Positions 1 through 10,037 of a stretch of 64,000 nt of DNA are shown piece after piece. The stretch lies in assembly GCA_039707655.1 (NCBI GenBank), contig CM077667.1:545270222-545334221 (forward strand). Reading direction: 5' to 3'. The stretch is from Elymus sibiricus (lineage: Eukaryota > Streptophyta > Magnoliopsida > Poales > Poaceae). The notes beneath the pieces are model-generated. The model was not told where the DNA came from. It saw nothing but the letters and a program-made list of their open reading frames with translations, and did no database searches. The first letter of the stretch is position 1. Every line of letters begins with the position of its first letter. The translations under genes were made by a program, and so were the position numbers.

Positions 1-367
1 ACTCGTGACCATCACATCAGGAGATATACACACATACATTCAGCAGTACTTCATCACCAGCGAGCCGCGTACAGAGAGATGGGAGCGAGATCTATACAAA
101 TACTACTCCTAGATGCATGAGATGCGTGTTCAAAAAAAAAAAAAAAGATGCATGAGATGCGTTGACTAGGCCTAGATGCATGCGTGCAGGAAGGCAGCGC
201 GCGGAAGATGGCGGCTGACTCTGTGCGGCCACCCCGACGCCGCCGCTGCAGTGATGGAGTAGGGCCACCGCGCGCGCGTCAGCCGCGTCGGGAGGAGCTC
301 GTGCGGAGGCTCCGGGTGTAAGCGCCGCCGCGCGCCGGTGGAGCTCGAATCAAGGCGGCGGATGGAG
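1..367. other. CpG-rich flank left of the gypsy element, no gene called
   Basis: From about 190 to 367 the sequence is GC- and CpG-rich with runs of GCCGCCG and GCGCGCG, much like a grass promoter, 5' UTR or first exon. I find no convincing open frame. The sequence right of the element (5855 onward) has similar composition, so the gypsy element probably split one GC-rich region. Confidence 0.4.
111..162 (+). repeat. 17-bp direct repeat flanking an oligo(A) tract
   Basis: AGATGCATGAGATGCGT occurs at 111-127 and again at 146-162. Only GTTC plus about 14 A residues lies between. A direct repeat around a bare A-tail is what an extremely 5'-truncated LINE- or SINE-type retroposition leaves. A local duplication with later A-tract growth is the alternative. 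Confidence 0.5.
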
Positions 368-372
368 GGTAG

Positions 373-700
373 TGTTAGGTACTCACTGGTAGTCTCACAA
401 TTACAACAAGGGTCTGGTACAATTGGGATACAACTCTAGGAGGAAGAAGATCTAGGCATGGGGAGGGAGGATGGAGGAACACGCCGCCGCCGCCGTTCTG
501 ATCCTAACCCGGGATGACCCTTCTCCCCTACTCCACCTCCCTTGTATCAGTGGACTCCTGCTTCGCTTGGGCCGAAGAGGTATGAGATCCACTGAGGCCC
601 AGTGAACTTGTGACACGGTCTTCGCTCTCTCTTGGGTCGGTCCTGTTGGGCCGCCTCTACCCCTGGCCTTGTGGCTCCTGCTGTAGGTGGGGTGCTGACA
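373..700 (-). repeat. 3' LTR of the gypsy element
   Basis: It is 328 bp and starts TGTTAGG and ends CTGACA on the plus strand. It matches 5522-5849 except for one A/G difference inside a GGGAGG tract near 470. The end of the pol frame (stop at 547) lies inside this LTR. Confidence 0.95.
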
Positions 701-1773
701 CCCCCTCTTCCTTCAGACACGACTTGACCCCAAGTCGGAGCCGTAGGAAAGCGTCGTCGGAGATCTTCGAGGTCCTCCCATGTGTCCGGCGTGGCCTGGC
801 TGTCCTGCCAGCGGACCAGCCCTTGTTCATGCATCTTGCGGGTGCCGCGACGCCAGCGTTTGTCCAGGATCTTCACAGGAGTATTAACAGCATCAGAAAT
901 GGATGGAAGCGAAGAGGAAGCACTCGCACCTGGTGTTAAGGCCCGACGAAGCTGTGAGACGTGGAAGACCGGGAATATCGAGGATCCCTCCGGTAGCCTG
1001 AGTTCATAAGTGACTTCATTCACGCGTCGGATCACAGGGTAGGGTCCAAAAAATTTGAAGCTGAGCTTATGGTTAGCTCTCCGCGCCACGGATGTTTGAA
1101 TGTACGGCTGTAGCTTCAAAAAGACTTGATCTCCCACTTGAAACTCGCGGACGAATCGTTTTTTATCAGCCTGTGTCTTCATGATTTGTTTTGCCCTGAG
1201 AAGATGCTGCCGTAAGAGATCTTGCATTTGTTGGCGCTCCTCCAGCCATTCATTCAGCTCGGGCAAGGGTGTAGCTTGCTCAGGGACCACCCCCAGGTGT
1301 CTCGGTTCCTGACCATACACCACCGAGAAGGGTGTCTTGCCGAGAGTGGAGTGATATGTAGAATTGTACCAAAACTCCGCCAAGGCCAGCCACCGGCTCC
1401 AATTTGCAGGTGTACCATGAACGAAACAGCGCAAATACGTTTCCACGCATTGATTTACGCGCTCAGTTTGACCATCCGTCTGCGGGTGGTGTGACGAGCT
1501 CATTTTCAACTCCACACCCTGCAACCTGAAGATCTCTTGCCACACTTTACTGGTAAATATGGCATCACGGTCAGAGATGAGCGCCACAGGCATGCCATGA
1601 AGTCTGTAAACTTGATCAATGTAAAGTTGAGCAATTGTCTGAGCGGTGTACGGGTGCTTCACCGGGAGGAAATGAGCATACTTGGAAAAAGTGTCCACGA
1701 CCACCAAGATGCAATTGTACTGTCTGGACTGCGGCAAACCCCCGATGAAATCCAATGATACCATTCCCAGCAA
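547..1773 (-). pseudogene. pol: integrase core and chromodomain-like tail
   Basis: This frame continues pol after the lesions near 1780-1814. The DDE integrase core has its first Asp in SLDFIGGLP, the second in LISDRDAIF and the Glu in QTDGQTERVNQ. A GPY/F-like block follows (FFGPYPVIRRV). The C-terminal segment (KILDKRWRR..., LVRWQDS..., TWED) has the shape of a chromodomain as found in chromoviruses. The last 50 or so residues, ending at a stop at 547, are encoded by the 3' LTR; the same 3' part is seen as an isolated 61-codon frame in the other LTR. It has no start codon of its own and would only be made as part of a polyprotein. Confidence 0.9.
701..716 (-). other. Polypurine tract of the gypsy element
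   Basis: Read on the minus strand it is CTGAAGGAAGAGGGGG, directly next to the 3' LTR. A purine run ending in G residues at this spot is the standard plus-strand DNA primer. Confidence 0.85.
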
Positions 1774-1811
1774 CGTTTGGCCACTGGCAATGGGTGGAGC
1801 AGTCCCGGGTA

Positions 1812-3842
1812 CTAAGCTCGGTCTGGTTTAGCATGTTGACAGACGGTGCAAGACTGTACATGTTCCTTGATGTGTTGCTTCATGCCAGGCCATGCAAATA
1901 AATGCTTGATGTGCCGGTAGGTTGCTGGAAACCCTGAATGTCCCCCGACGGCGCTGTCATGCAGAGCTCTCATGATCTGATGCTGTAACTTGGTGTTGGT
2001 GCCCAACCAAACACGCCCTTTGAAGCGGACAATACCCTTGACCAATGTGAAATTGCCCTCGGCGACCGGCGCCACTGCCAACTGGGTAATTAGTTGCTGC
2101 GTTTTAGGATCGTTGTCGTATCCCTTGACAATCTCCTGAAGCCAAGCCGGCTGGCACACGGAGAGAGCATGAAGTTGAGCAGAGCCATCCACCGGGCGTC
2201 TTGATAGTGCATCAGCAGCACTATTTTCAGTGCCCTTGCGATAGCAGATTCGGTATTGCAGCCCAAGCAACTTGGTAAAGGCCTTCTGCTGCCATGGTGT
2301 ATGGAGGCGCTGTTCCTCCAAGTGCACTAAGCTGCGTTGGTCCGTTTTCACCACAAATTCACCAAACTGAAGGTAGGGTCGCCAATGGTCAACGGCCAAG
2401 ACAATGGCAAGGTACTCTTTCTCATATGTTGAGAGACCTTTGGTCCGAGGGCCCAATGCTTTGCTGAGGTACGCAATGGGATGCCCTTCCTGCTGTAACA
2501 CTGCTCCGACCCCATACTCACACGCATCTGTTTCAATGACGAACGTCTTTGTGAAATCCGGGAGAGCTAAGATTGGTGCTGATGTCAAGGAGACCTTAAG
2601 GGCATCAAAAGCTGACTGGGTGGCCTCCGTCCACTGAAATTGGACATTCTTGCGCAACAGTTGAGTCAATGGCCGAGCGATCATACCAAATTGACGGACG
2701 AAGCGCCGGTAATACCCAGCTAAACCCAGAAAGGCGCGAACCTCCTTGACAGATGTCGGAACCGGCCAAGCAGCCACTTGCTGGACTTTGTCGGAGTCCG
2801 TGGAGACTCCTTGTGCAGAAATTGTGTGGCCGAGGTAGTTGATTTCCTGCTGAGCGAACACACACTTCGACTTCTTCACATACCATTGATCCCTTCGGAG
2901 CAGCGCCAACACTTGCCGTAAGTGTTGCACGTGTAAAGCGAGCGACTGACTAAAAACGAGGATATCATCGAAGAAGGACATGGCACAGACACGTAACACT
3001 GGCTGTAATGTGACACTCAGTGCTTCAAGGAATGTTGCTGGTGCTCCACCGAGGCCAAACGGTACTACCTTGAACTCAAAATGCCCAGAGTGTGTCTGAA
3101 ATGCAGTTTTGTACTCCTCCCCTTCCGCGAGACGAATTTGATGATATCCTGAGCGCAAATCCAATTTGGAGAACCAGCGTGCCCCAGCTAGCTCATCCAA
3201 TATGTCCTCGATGACTGGCACTGGGTACTTGCTAATGATGGTCATGGCGTTCAGGCGTCTATAGTCAACGCACATACGCCAGGTACCGTCCTTCTTCTTG
3301 ACTAGAATGATTGGAGAGGAAAATGGACTGTTGCTCTTTTGAATAATGCCGGCCTTCAACAATTCTGCCACTTGTCGTTCCACCTCAGTTTTCAATTCTG
3401 GTTTGTGTCGATAGGCTCGTATGTTGACTGGCTGTGCGCCTTGCATTAAAGGGATCGTGTGATCACACGCACGTTTTGGTGGCAGGCCAGTAGGCTCCAA
3501 GAATATGTCCTCATAGTCCAAGAGTACTTGCACAATATCTGGTGGGAGCTCTGTATAATTCAAGTCAGTGACAATGTCTGAATCCGCGGCAAAACAGATG
3601 TGTACAGCGTATGCCACGGCTGCTTGCTTTTCCATGCTTGCCAGTTGTAAACTATTCAGATTCTCACACTTGCTTGATTTTGATGTTACTCCTTGCAAAA
3701 CCACCGTGGACCCCTCATGTTCAATTTGCATACATCTTTTTGGCCAATCGATGAGCATGGGACTATGGTATTCTAGCCAGTCCATGCCCAATATGACATC
3801 ATATGATCCTAAGGGTAACAATCTGAAGCTGGTGGAGAACAC
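1812..3842 (-). pseudogene. pol: pol: end of protease, reverse transcriptase, RNase H, integrase zinc domain
   Basis: The frame starts inside protease (SYDVILGMDWLEYH is the typical C-terminal block). Reverse transcriptase follows, with the PFSSPIILVKKKDGTWR and KLDLRSGYHQIR blocks and the catalytic pair in SFFDDILVFS. RNase H keeps its acidic residues (ETDACEYG, STYEKEYLA, KTDQRSL, AADALSR). The end is the HHCC zinc-binding part of integrase, with the final CTVCQHAKPDRA just before a TAG at 1812-1814. That stop and a frame change within the next 40 bases separate it from the integrase core. Key catalytic residues look intact, so damage is confined to the junctions. Confidence 0.93.
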
Positions 3843-3894
3843 ATGCCCTTGTGCAAACCAAGAACATCCCAGTACCTCCTGAGTGCATCACAAC

Positions 3895-5448
3895 TCAGAC
3901 CCATTGGCTACAGAAACCTTGACAGGCTTGGGGCATATTCTGCACTCCCTGCAATCGGGGTAATAGGTGTTGAGAAACAAATGAGGCGGAACTACCGGAA
4001 TCGACCAGCATTAAAACTTCCTGTCCCTGTAACCAACCGTGCAGTTGCAAGCAACTTGGGGCTTCAGTCCCCGAGACTGCGTTGATAGAGAGCTGCCACA
4101 CTTGTTCCATTGAATCTGACTCTACCTGTTGTTGCGCAAGTGTTGTTGCTTCTTCTTCGACAGTATCCAGGTTGAACAAGCTTAGCATCTCTTCAATCAC
4201 ATGTAACTTGACTGTAGGTGGACAGACATGATCATGGCCCCAACGCTCGCCACACTTAAAGCATAACCCCTTGGCTCGGCGGAAATTACGGAGCGCCATG
4301 ATCTTGGCTGAGTCACTCCCAGCACGAGCTGCCTCTGTCCCTCTGCGATCATCTGCTGTTGGTGATATAGTTGGTGCCCGAACTGGTGGAGGAGGTAGTG
4401 GTAATGGTACTGAAGGGCGAACACGCCTCAAAGATGATGCCCCCTCGTGTTGGTTGTACCAGGATCCTCGTTGCCCCTCAGCCACCTCTTCCTGCAGAAT
4501 AGCGAGGGCACAGGCAGTATCGAGGTCCTTGGGTCTCTGTACCATCACCACAGCACGGATATCCATGCGCAATCCCTCGATGAACCTCGTCAGAAAATAA
4601 AGTGGGTGCACAGCATCAGAATAAGAAACAAGATGGTTCATGATATTCTCAAATTGCTCAATGTAATCAGACACAGAACTAGTTTGGCGCAGAGAATAGA
4701 ACTGACGGATAAGCAATTTATGTTTATCACGTCCAAATCGAGTGCATAACAAGGTACAGAACGCTTCCCAATCGAGACCAGCAAGCTTCCCTTGGACTGA
4801 TTGCAACCAGATAGCCGCCGGGCCAGTGAAGTGTAAGGTGGCCATGGGAACGAAATAAGCATCATGAATTTGGAACATGGCAAAGTACTGTTCACAGAGG
4901 GTTTTCCAAATTTTTGGATTCTCGCCAGCAAATTGGGGAAAACTAAGGGAGGGCGGAGTCTGACCCAAACTCGCCATGACTTGACTGCATGACAAGCTGA
5001 TAGCGGGAGGAGGCTCGAGCAAGCGAGGGAACAGAGCAGTTTGGGAATTGATCGTACCATTGGCCGGAGTTGCCGTCGGTGGGTTCTCTCCCCCCGACGA
5101 CATGCTCCGTGGAAGATGATGCGCGCCGTGGCCACCGGGCCCGTGGATCTCGTCGAGCGAGGCCGGATAGCGTGGACCGGCCGTTCGCGACGAGCCACCT
5201 GCAGCATCAGCGGCAGCAGTCGGAGAGGACTGCGCGTTCTGCAGTGCGGAGACCGACTCCTGCAGCTTGGCGAACCGGGCCTCGAGGTCCGGCTGCCACG
5301 CCGTGAGCGCCTCCACCCGCTCCGATTGGGCGTCGATCTGCCCCTTGAGGCCTTGGATGTCAGCGCGCGTGTCCGCACTGGCTTGCGTCAGCGTCTCCGT
5401 CAGCTTGTCGAGATAAGCTTTGAGCGCCGGATCCATGGTGGCGAACAA
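3895..5448 (-). CDS. gag: gag polyprotein with the start of protease
   Basis: This 517-codon frame encodes the structural Gag protein that packages the element RNA. The first 75 or so residues are rich in Glu, Gln, Ala and Leu and look coiled-coil. The middle holds a retrotransposon gag domain (WLQSVQGKLAGLDWEAFC and a following RQFYSLRQ segment). Near residue 394 is a zinc-knuckle-like CFKCGERWGHDHVC, a spaced variant of CCHC. Near residue 479 comes the aspartic protease active-site motif LVDSGSSASF. The frame then ends with GFCSQWV and a stop, well before protease should end. The rest of protease lies in another frame, after a frame change near 3900-3960 and an in-frame TGA. In intact relatives gag and pol usually form one frame, so this end is probably a lesion, not a programmed shift. 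Confidence 0.9.
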   Translation of the reverse strand: MFATMDPALKAYLDKLTETLTQASADTRADIQGLKGQIDAQSERVEALTAWQPDLEARFAKLQESVSALQNAQSSPTAAADAAGGSSRTAGPRYPASLDEIHGPGGHGAHHLPRSMSSGGENPPTATPANGTINSQTALFPRLLEPPPAISLSCSQVMASLGQTPPSLSFPQFAGENPKIWKTLCEQYFAMFQIHDAYFVPMATLHFTGPAAIWLQSVQGKLAGLDWEAFCTLLCTRFGRDKHKLLIRQFYSLRQTSSVSDYIEQFENIMNHLVSYSDAVHPLYFLTRFIEGLRMDIRAVVMVQRPKDLDTACALAILQEEVAEGQRGSWYNQHEGASSLRRVRPSVPLPLPPPPVRAPTISPTADDRRGTEAARAGSDSAKIMALRNFRRAKGLCFKCGERWGHDHVCPPTVKLHVIEEMLSLFNLDTVEEEATTLAQQQVESDSMEQVWQLSINAVSGTEAPSCLQLHGWLQGQEVLMLVDSGSSASFVSQHLLPRLQGVQNMPQACQGFCSQWV

Positions 5449-5510
5449 CCGCTGGCGATCGGCGATCTGCTTGCGTGTCTCCAGCGCGAGGAAGAGAGAT
5501 GGGTTGGCGA

Positions 5511-5519
5511 CTGATACCA
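5511..5519 (-). other. Primer binding site, initiator-Met tRNA type
   Basis: The minus strand reads TGGTATCAG two bases inside the 5' LTR. TGGTATCAG is complementary to the 3' end of plant initiator methionine tRNA, the usual primer for Ty3/gypsy elements of plants. Confidence 0.85.
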
Positions 5520-5521
5520 GG

Positions 5522-5849
5522 TGTTAGGTACTCACTGGTAGTCTCACAATTACAACAAGGGTCTGGTACAATTGGGATACAACTCTAGGAGGAAGAAGAT
5601 CTAGGCATGGGGAGGGGGGATGGAGGAACACGCCGCCGCCGCCGTTCTGATCCTAACCCGGGATGACCCTTCTCCCCTACTCCACCTCCCTTGTATCAGT
5701 GGACTCCTGCTTCGCTTGGGCCGAAGAGGTATGAGATCCACTGAGGCCCAGTGAACTTGTGACACGGTCTTCGCTCTCTCTTGGGTCGGTCCTGTTGGGC
5801 CGCCTCTACCCCTGGCCTTGTGGCTCCTGCTGTAGGTGGGGTGCTGACA
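5522..5849 (-). repeat. 5' LTR of the gypsy element
   Basis: It is 328 bp and almost identical to 373-700. Because the element is on the minus strand this is the promoter-bearing LTR. The target duplication GGTAG follows at 5850-5854. Confidence 0.95.
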
Positions 5850-5854
5850 GGTAG

Positions 5855-6640
5855 CGCCGCAGGACGTGATGGACGGAGCACTGCCGTGGGTCGGCCGCTC
5901 GGTGATGTGGGCTGAATTACTTAGTTTACTCTCGGCCGGATCTGCTCGCCGCAAACCCTAGCGGCGAAGCGAGGGGAGCGAACGGGGAGCGCGAGTTGAT
6001 ACAGAGATGAGATGAGAGAATGGGTTGGGAAATGAAGACAGAAGGAGATACGAACCCGGCGAGGCGATGGATGGGAAAACGGTGTGTTGTGATACCATCC
6101 GTGGCCGCGGTTTTTCTTCCTCTTGTGTGCTTCTCCAAGTGAGCAAGCAAAACACCCGCGGGCGCCTTCGATCTGGACTGTCCGATCGTGGGATACAGCG
6201 GATAAGCGGTCGGATCTGGATGTACATGTGGGATTAGGTCGGATATCGACGTGGGAGAACAATAACGGAGCATCTGCGTGTATTGCGATACCATATCGTA
6301 GCCGCGGCGTGCATCTTCTCGTGCTTCTCCAAGTGTGCAAGCAAAACACCCGCCGCCGCCGATGATCTGGACCTTCCGACCGTGGATAAGGCGGATAAAC
6401 GGTTGGATCCGGATGCATATGCGGGGTTGCGTTAGGATTGGACATGGTAGGGAGGTGGACCGACACTGCCCGCTATCACCGATCTGGGTCGTGCAACCAA
6501 CAACTATTTCGTAGAGCGTAAACTAAGGGTTTAGGGTTTAGGGTGGAGTGGAGACCTGAGATGTGCGCTGAGAAAGGGAAAGTGGGGAATGCGCGGTGAC
6601 AAATGAGTTTTTATATGGCGGCTGGGGCGCTAGGTTATCG
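5855..6640. other. GC-rich, gene-like flank with a 170-bp tandem duplication and telo-box
   Basis: Two diverged copies of a segment containing GCTTCTCCAAGTG and GCAAGCAAAACACCCGC lie at about 6087-6258 and 6281-6446. At 6526-6542 is GGGTTTAGGGTTTAGGG, which on the minus strand is the AAACCCTAA telo-box common in plant 5' UTRs. CTAGGGTTTGCGGCG on the minus strand near 5955 also looks like leader sequence. This could be the promoter and leader of a minus-strand gene cut by the gypsy insertion, but no coding frame can be supported. Confidence 0.35.
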
Positions 6641-7140
6641 GGCAGCTCGTGGAAGTTACGCTGGATCCAGATCTGAACGTTATTCTGGCCTGGCCGGGCT
6701 AATTTCGAGCTGAAATCTGAAGCCCGAGCCCGGCCCGATATGTCTTTCCGGCTGCAGATCTAGGCCCGAGCCCAGTCCGAAGGTCAAGGCCGGCCCGGCC
6801 TGACCCGGGTTTTTCGGGCCGGGCCGAGGCCGGGTCGTCGGGCCGGGCTGCCCATGCCCAGGTTTACGTGCGAGTGAGCAGGGAGCCATGGACAAACCGG
6901 TCGAGCTTGTTCTTGGGCCAGCCCATGCGAGCAGCACATGAGCGCACTTAAGGCGCTGATTAGGTACTCCTGTCTCAGCGAACCAACCATTCGTTGAAGG
7001 AAAGGTGATGATCACCGGGTTTGGCTCGTCTGTAGGGTTCCCTGCAGGAATTATTATGCAGGGCCATAAAACAGCGCCACGTACATCTTTGTGGGACGTA
7101 CAGCAGCTCTGGTTAACTAATTGTATTTCTAGTTTGAGCA
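6641..7140. other. GGGCCGG-rich repeat tract, no gene
   Basis: About 6690-6850 is dense in GGCCCGGCC and GGGCCGGGC words in both orientations, a low-complexity repeat of transposon type. The rest is unremarkable. Open frames here arise from the biased composition. Confidence 0.3.
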
Positions 7141-7167
7141 TGGCATTTTTCAATTGGTCTGACTATA

Positions 7168-7290
7168 TCACATCTAGATGTGACATAATATCTCACATCT
7201 AGGTATGACATCAACATTTTTTGTGGCCCCTTATTTTATTTGGATGTGAGATAATACCTCACATCTAAGTATAACATCAACACTGTTGGT
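7168..7290. repeat. Palindromic TCACATCTAGATGTGA repeats
   Basis: 7168-7183 is a perfect 16-bp palindrome. Related words (CTCACATCTAGG, GGATGTGAGATAAT, CTCACATCTAAG) recur to 7270. A near copy of the block CACAT(C/A)TAGATGT followed by ATAATATCTCACATCTA reappears at 8668-8705, so the two lie either side of the AT-rich tract and minisatellite. They may be the ends of one unclassified element. Confidence 0.4.
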
Positions 7291-7299
7291 GACCCCTTT

Positions 7300-7936
7300 T
7301 GTTTGTTTGTTTCTCTTTTCTTTGTTTTGGGCATGTTTGTTTGTCTCAGCTTACTCACTTCAGCCAGATGGGACTAGCCCACACTTACAAAACTCTCTAC
7401 CGCCAATGAACTAAGTTGCCCGTGTACATCACGTACGCAACACAAAAGAAAAAGTAATACGAAGCCAGTGGCCAACTTTTTATTAGACTAGAGTAACCAT
7501 ACACCGGATCCAACTCGACTAATACCATAGTTAATTAACTCATTCGAGTCAGCCCTTTATTTGTACGCTGGGATTTTTGAGCAAGCCAGACCGGACTCAT
7601 ATGTAACCAAAAATAAAGTTTGTAGATAAGAAAATAGTTTATAAAATAACAAAAAATGTTCAGGAAACAAAAAAAAGTTCACAATGTTTTGAAAATATAC
7701 GTAAAACATAAAAAACACGTTGAACTAAAAAGTGCAAATTTAATGTTTATAAAATAAGGATTGTACATGAATATGAAAAAATATTGACAAATTAAAAGAT
7801 TGTACATGAATTTAAAAGATATTAAAAAATTGAGAAAAATTGCGGATAAAGAAATTCATGAAATTAAAAATCGCATGGGAATATGGAAAAACATTCATGA
7901 AAATGACAAAAATGTTCAGAATTTTATTAAATTGAA
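7300..7936. other. AT-rich intergenic tract, no gene
   Basis: Mostly A/T words such as AAAAATGTTCA and TTCATGAAAT. No coding potential, RNA gene or clear element end is seen. Confidence 0.4.
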
Positions 7937-8560
7937 GTTGCGAGTCGATAATGGACTTGCAATTGGAACTGAAAAAAGATCGAGCACCAGTTGCGAATTG
8001 AGAGTGAACTTGCAACTAGAACAAAAATGGTTGGGCCTAGTTGCGAGTCGACAGTGGACTTGCATCTGGAACTGAAAAAGATCGGGCACCAGTTGCGAGT
8101 CGAGAATGAACTTGCAATTAGGATAAAAAAGGTTGGGTCCAGTTGCGAGTCGAGGGTGGACTTGCAACTAGGACAAAAAACGTTGGAATCCAGTTACGAG
8201 TCAAGAGTGGACTTGCAACTGTGACAAAATGTCGGACCCTAGTTGTGAGTAGAGGGTGGAATTACAATTAGGACAAAAAAAAGTTAGGGCCCAATTGCGA
8301 GTCGAGGGTGGGATTGTAACTAGGACAAAAAAGGTCGGCCCCCAGTTGGAAGTTGAGGGTGGACGTGCAACGAGGACAAAAATAGATTCAACCCCTGTTA
8401 CGAGTCGACGGTGGGATTGCAACTGAGGCCCGGCCTCGAGTTGCAAGTTAAGGGTGGACTTGCAACCATGACAAAAAAGATTCAGCCCTAGTTGCGAGTC
8501 CACGGTGGAATTGCAACTGGGGCCGGGCTCCAATTGCGAGTCAACGGTGGGTTTCCAAGC
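7937..8560 (+). repeat. Minisatellite, about 13 units of about 52 bp
   Basis: Units begin with GTTGCGAGTCGA(G)GGTGGA, then CTTGCAACTAGGACAAAAAA and a GGTTGGGCCC-like end. Starts lie near 7937, 7990, 8040, 8092, 8142, 8193, 8242, 8295, 8345, 8397, 8439, 8491 and 8533. Spacing is 49-53 bp apart from one 42-bp unit. Units are well diverged, so the array is old. Confidence 0.85.
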
Positions 8561-8561
8561 G

Positions 8562-9700
8562 ACACTCTTGGTCCATCTAGCGTAGTAGGAGAAATAGCTC
8601 GGTTGCCTCATTATTCGGGGAATTGTTTTCTGCATGAACTACCAAATTGTAAAACAGAATTGCTATTTCACATATAGATGTAATATAATATCTCACATCT
8701 AAGTCTTCCAGCTGTAATTCTCGTGCAAAATTTTGTTCATCCCTTTTTTTAGACTTTCTTTCTATTTTGTTAGCAGTGTCGCACGTGTCGTTCCTTTTAT
8801 CAAGGCCCGTTTTCGTTTCTTTTTTGTTGGCCCGTTATGGCACTCAGGTGGGAAGGTGCAGACCGCTTTTTTTTTTTTTGAAACGCGGTCCCTTAAGGCC
8901 CGATTCATTAAAAAAGGTCGAAGAGAGTTGCCCAGTTAATTAACGGAAAACCGGGCGAAAACCGTTACAACATGCCCGTAAAATCAGGCACACAGGGCGA
9001 CTTGACAACCCACACAAGAACGCACACACGCCGAGGCGCCGAGGCCTGCGCCGGCCGATGCCAAACAGTCCACCGCATGCGCCGACGACCAGGCAGCTCC
9101 GACTCTGTCGACGAGCAAAGCAGGGGGAAAGCGCTGGGCCTGCGCCGAACCGGCCCCGGAACCGACCACCCGTCTCGTGTCATCGTCGCCGTGGAGACAC
9201 CCTCTGCAGCTCCGACTTCAGGAAGACAAGCGAGGCACGGCGACCCCTCGAACACGCCAGATGAGACCGACTACCAAAGCTCAGCAGCAGCCCAAATCCG
9301 CCCGAAGCCGCCATCGTTGCCACACAAGAAGTCGCGCAACATCACATTGCCGGACGGACAGCTGCCGACCGCAATGCCGCGAGCGTCCAGCCTATGGAAT
9401 GCGTGAACAGGAACAAAACCCATCAAGGCGACGCCCCCAAGGGGGGATGCGACGAGGACGACGCCGTCGCCCGACCCGACGCCGGGCCTTAGGCATTAGC
9501 CCGAAGATCTTGAACCGAGGGCAGGCGGTCGGAGATCTCCACGACAGCGCCTCCAAGGAGGGGAACGACGCCCGCGGGCGCCGCCGCTGCCGGCCGGTGG
9601 CAACCGGGTGTTGTTTTCAAACGGTGATGTGTGTTTGAGACTTTTCGAGTCAGAAAGCTACTTTCGTGTGTGTGTCCCTTATTTTAGTTCATGTTTCTTT
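8562..9700. other. Intergenic, with an oligo(T) followed by a GC-rich repeat
   Basis: A T12 run at 8868-8880 is followed by GAAACGCGGTCC and then 750 bp of GC-rich sequence ending near 9620 in GACGCCCGCGGGCGCCGCC. On the minus strand this reads as GC-rich sequence ending in an A-tail, as a non-LTR retroposon would. I found no flanking duplication. Several frames are open only because of GC content. Confidence 0.3.
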
Positions 9701-9786
9701 TTTAAAGCATGTACCTTTGCCTAAGATATAAAGGAAGATGACAGGACCCTATACGAGGGGTGGCGGTACCTTTGCCTAAGATAGTA

Positions 9787-9943
9787 CTCCCTCCATTCCA
9801 CAATGTAGTGCGTCCGTGCTTTTCGAGATCTAATTTTGAACATAAGTTTAACCCTCCCATCACAGTCGGTCTCGTTGGTCAAATTTATTGTCAAACTTTA
9901 AGCTCGAAAACCGAGGACGCACTACATTATTGAACGGATGCAG
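9787..9943. mobile_element. Stowaway (Tc1/mariner) MITE upstream of the F-box gene
   Basis: It begins CTCCCTCCATTCC, ends with the diverged complement (GAACGGATGCAG), and is flanked by TA at 9785-9786 and 9944-9945. The internal arms (GTAGTGCGTCC... and GGACGCACTAC) are inverted, so the 157-bp element is a long hairpin. It ends 94 bp before the F-box start codon. Confidence 0.88.
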
Positions 9944-9950
9944 TATAAAA
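9944..9950 (+). promoter_or_regulatory. Possible TATA box of the F-box gene
   Basis: TATAAAA sits exactly at the right edge of the Stowaway MITE, 88 bp before the start codon. Initiation about 30 bp downstream would give a leader of some 60 bases. The intact duplicate at 9727 carries TATAAAG, so the motif probably pre-dates the MITE. Nothing here proves promoter activity. Confidence 0.4.
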
Positions 9951-10037
9951 GAAGATGACAGGACCCATACTTGTCAAACTCAATAGCCCATACTATGACT
10001 ACTTGGCTAGTTGGCCCGTTTCAGGCGCTCGCAAGAA

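Larger units (their letters stand above)
373..5849 (-). mobile_element. Ty3/gypsy LTR retrotransposon, Reina-like
   Basis: This is a complete element of 5477 bp on the minus strand. Its LTRs are 328 bp (TGTTAG...CTGACA) and it is flanked by the 5-bp target duplication GGTAG at 368-372 and 5850-5854. The domain order is gag, protease, reverse transcriptase, RNase H, integrase, then a chromodomain-like tail. Integrase downstream of RNase H defines Ty3/gypsy. The short LTRs, small size, iMet-type PBS and C-terminal tail fit the chromovirus Reina lineage, which is my inference. The two LTRs differ at one position by eye, which implies a recent insertion, yet the coding region is broken in the protease and at the start of integrase. 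It should therefore be non-autonomous. Confidence 0.95.
9711..9970 (+). repeat. Short duplication with one copy split by a MITE
   Basis: A 43-bp segment starting GTACCTTTGCCTAAGATA and ending GATGACAGGACCC is intact at 9711-9753. It is present again as 9767-9784 plus 9944-9968, with a Stowaway MITE between the halves. The first copy therefore preserves the pre-insertion site. Confidence 0.8.

Noticed and set aside
5041..5514. 157-codon plus frame
   Set aside because: It is antisense to the gag frame and reflects gag codon composition.
5921..6466. 181-codon minus frame
   Set aside because: It covers a diverged tandem duplication and has no domain; the repeats in the product simply mirror the DNA repeat.
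7937..8560. CRISPR-like array of regular repeats
   Set aside because: The DNA is a plant nuclear genome; the whole 52-bp unit repeats with drift and there are no unique spacers.
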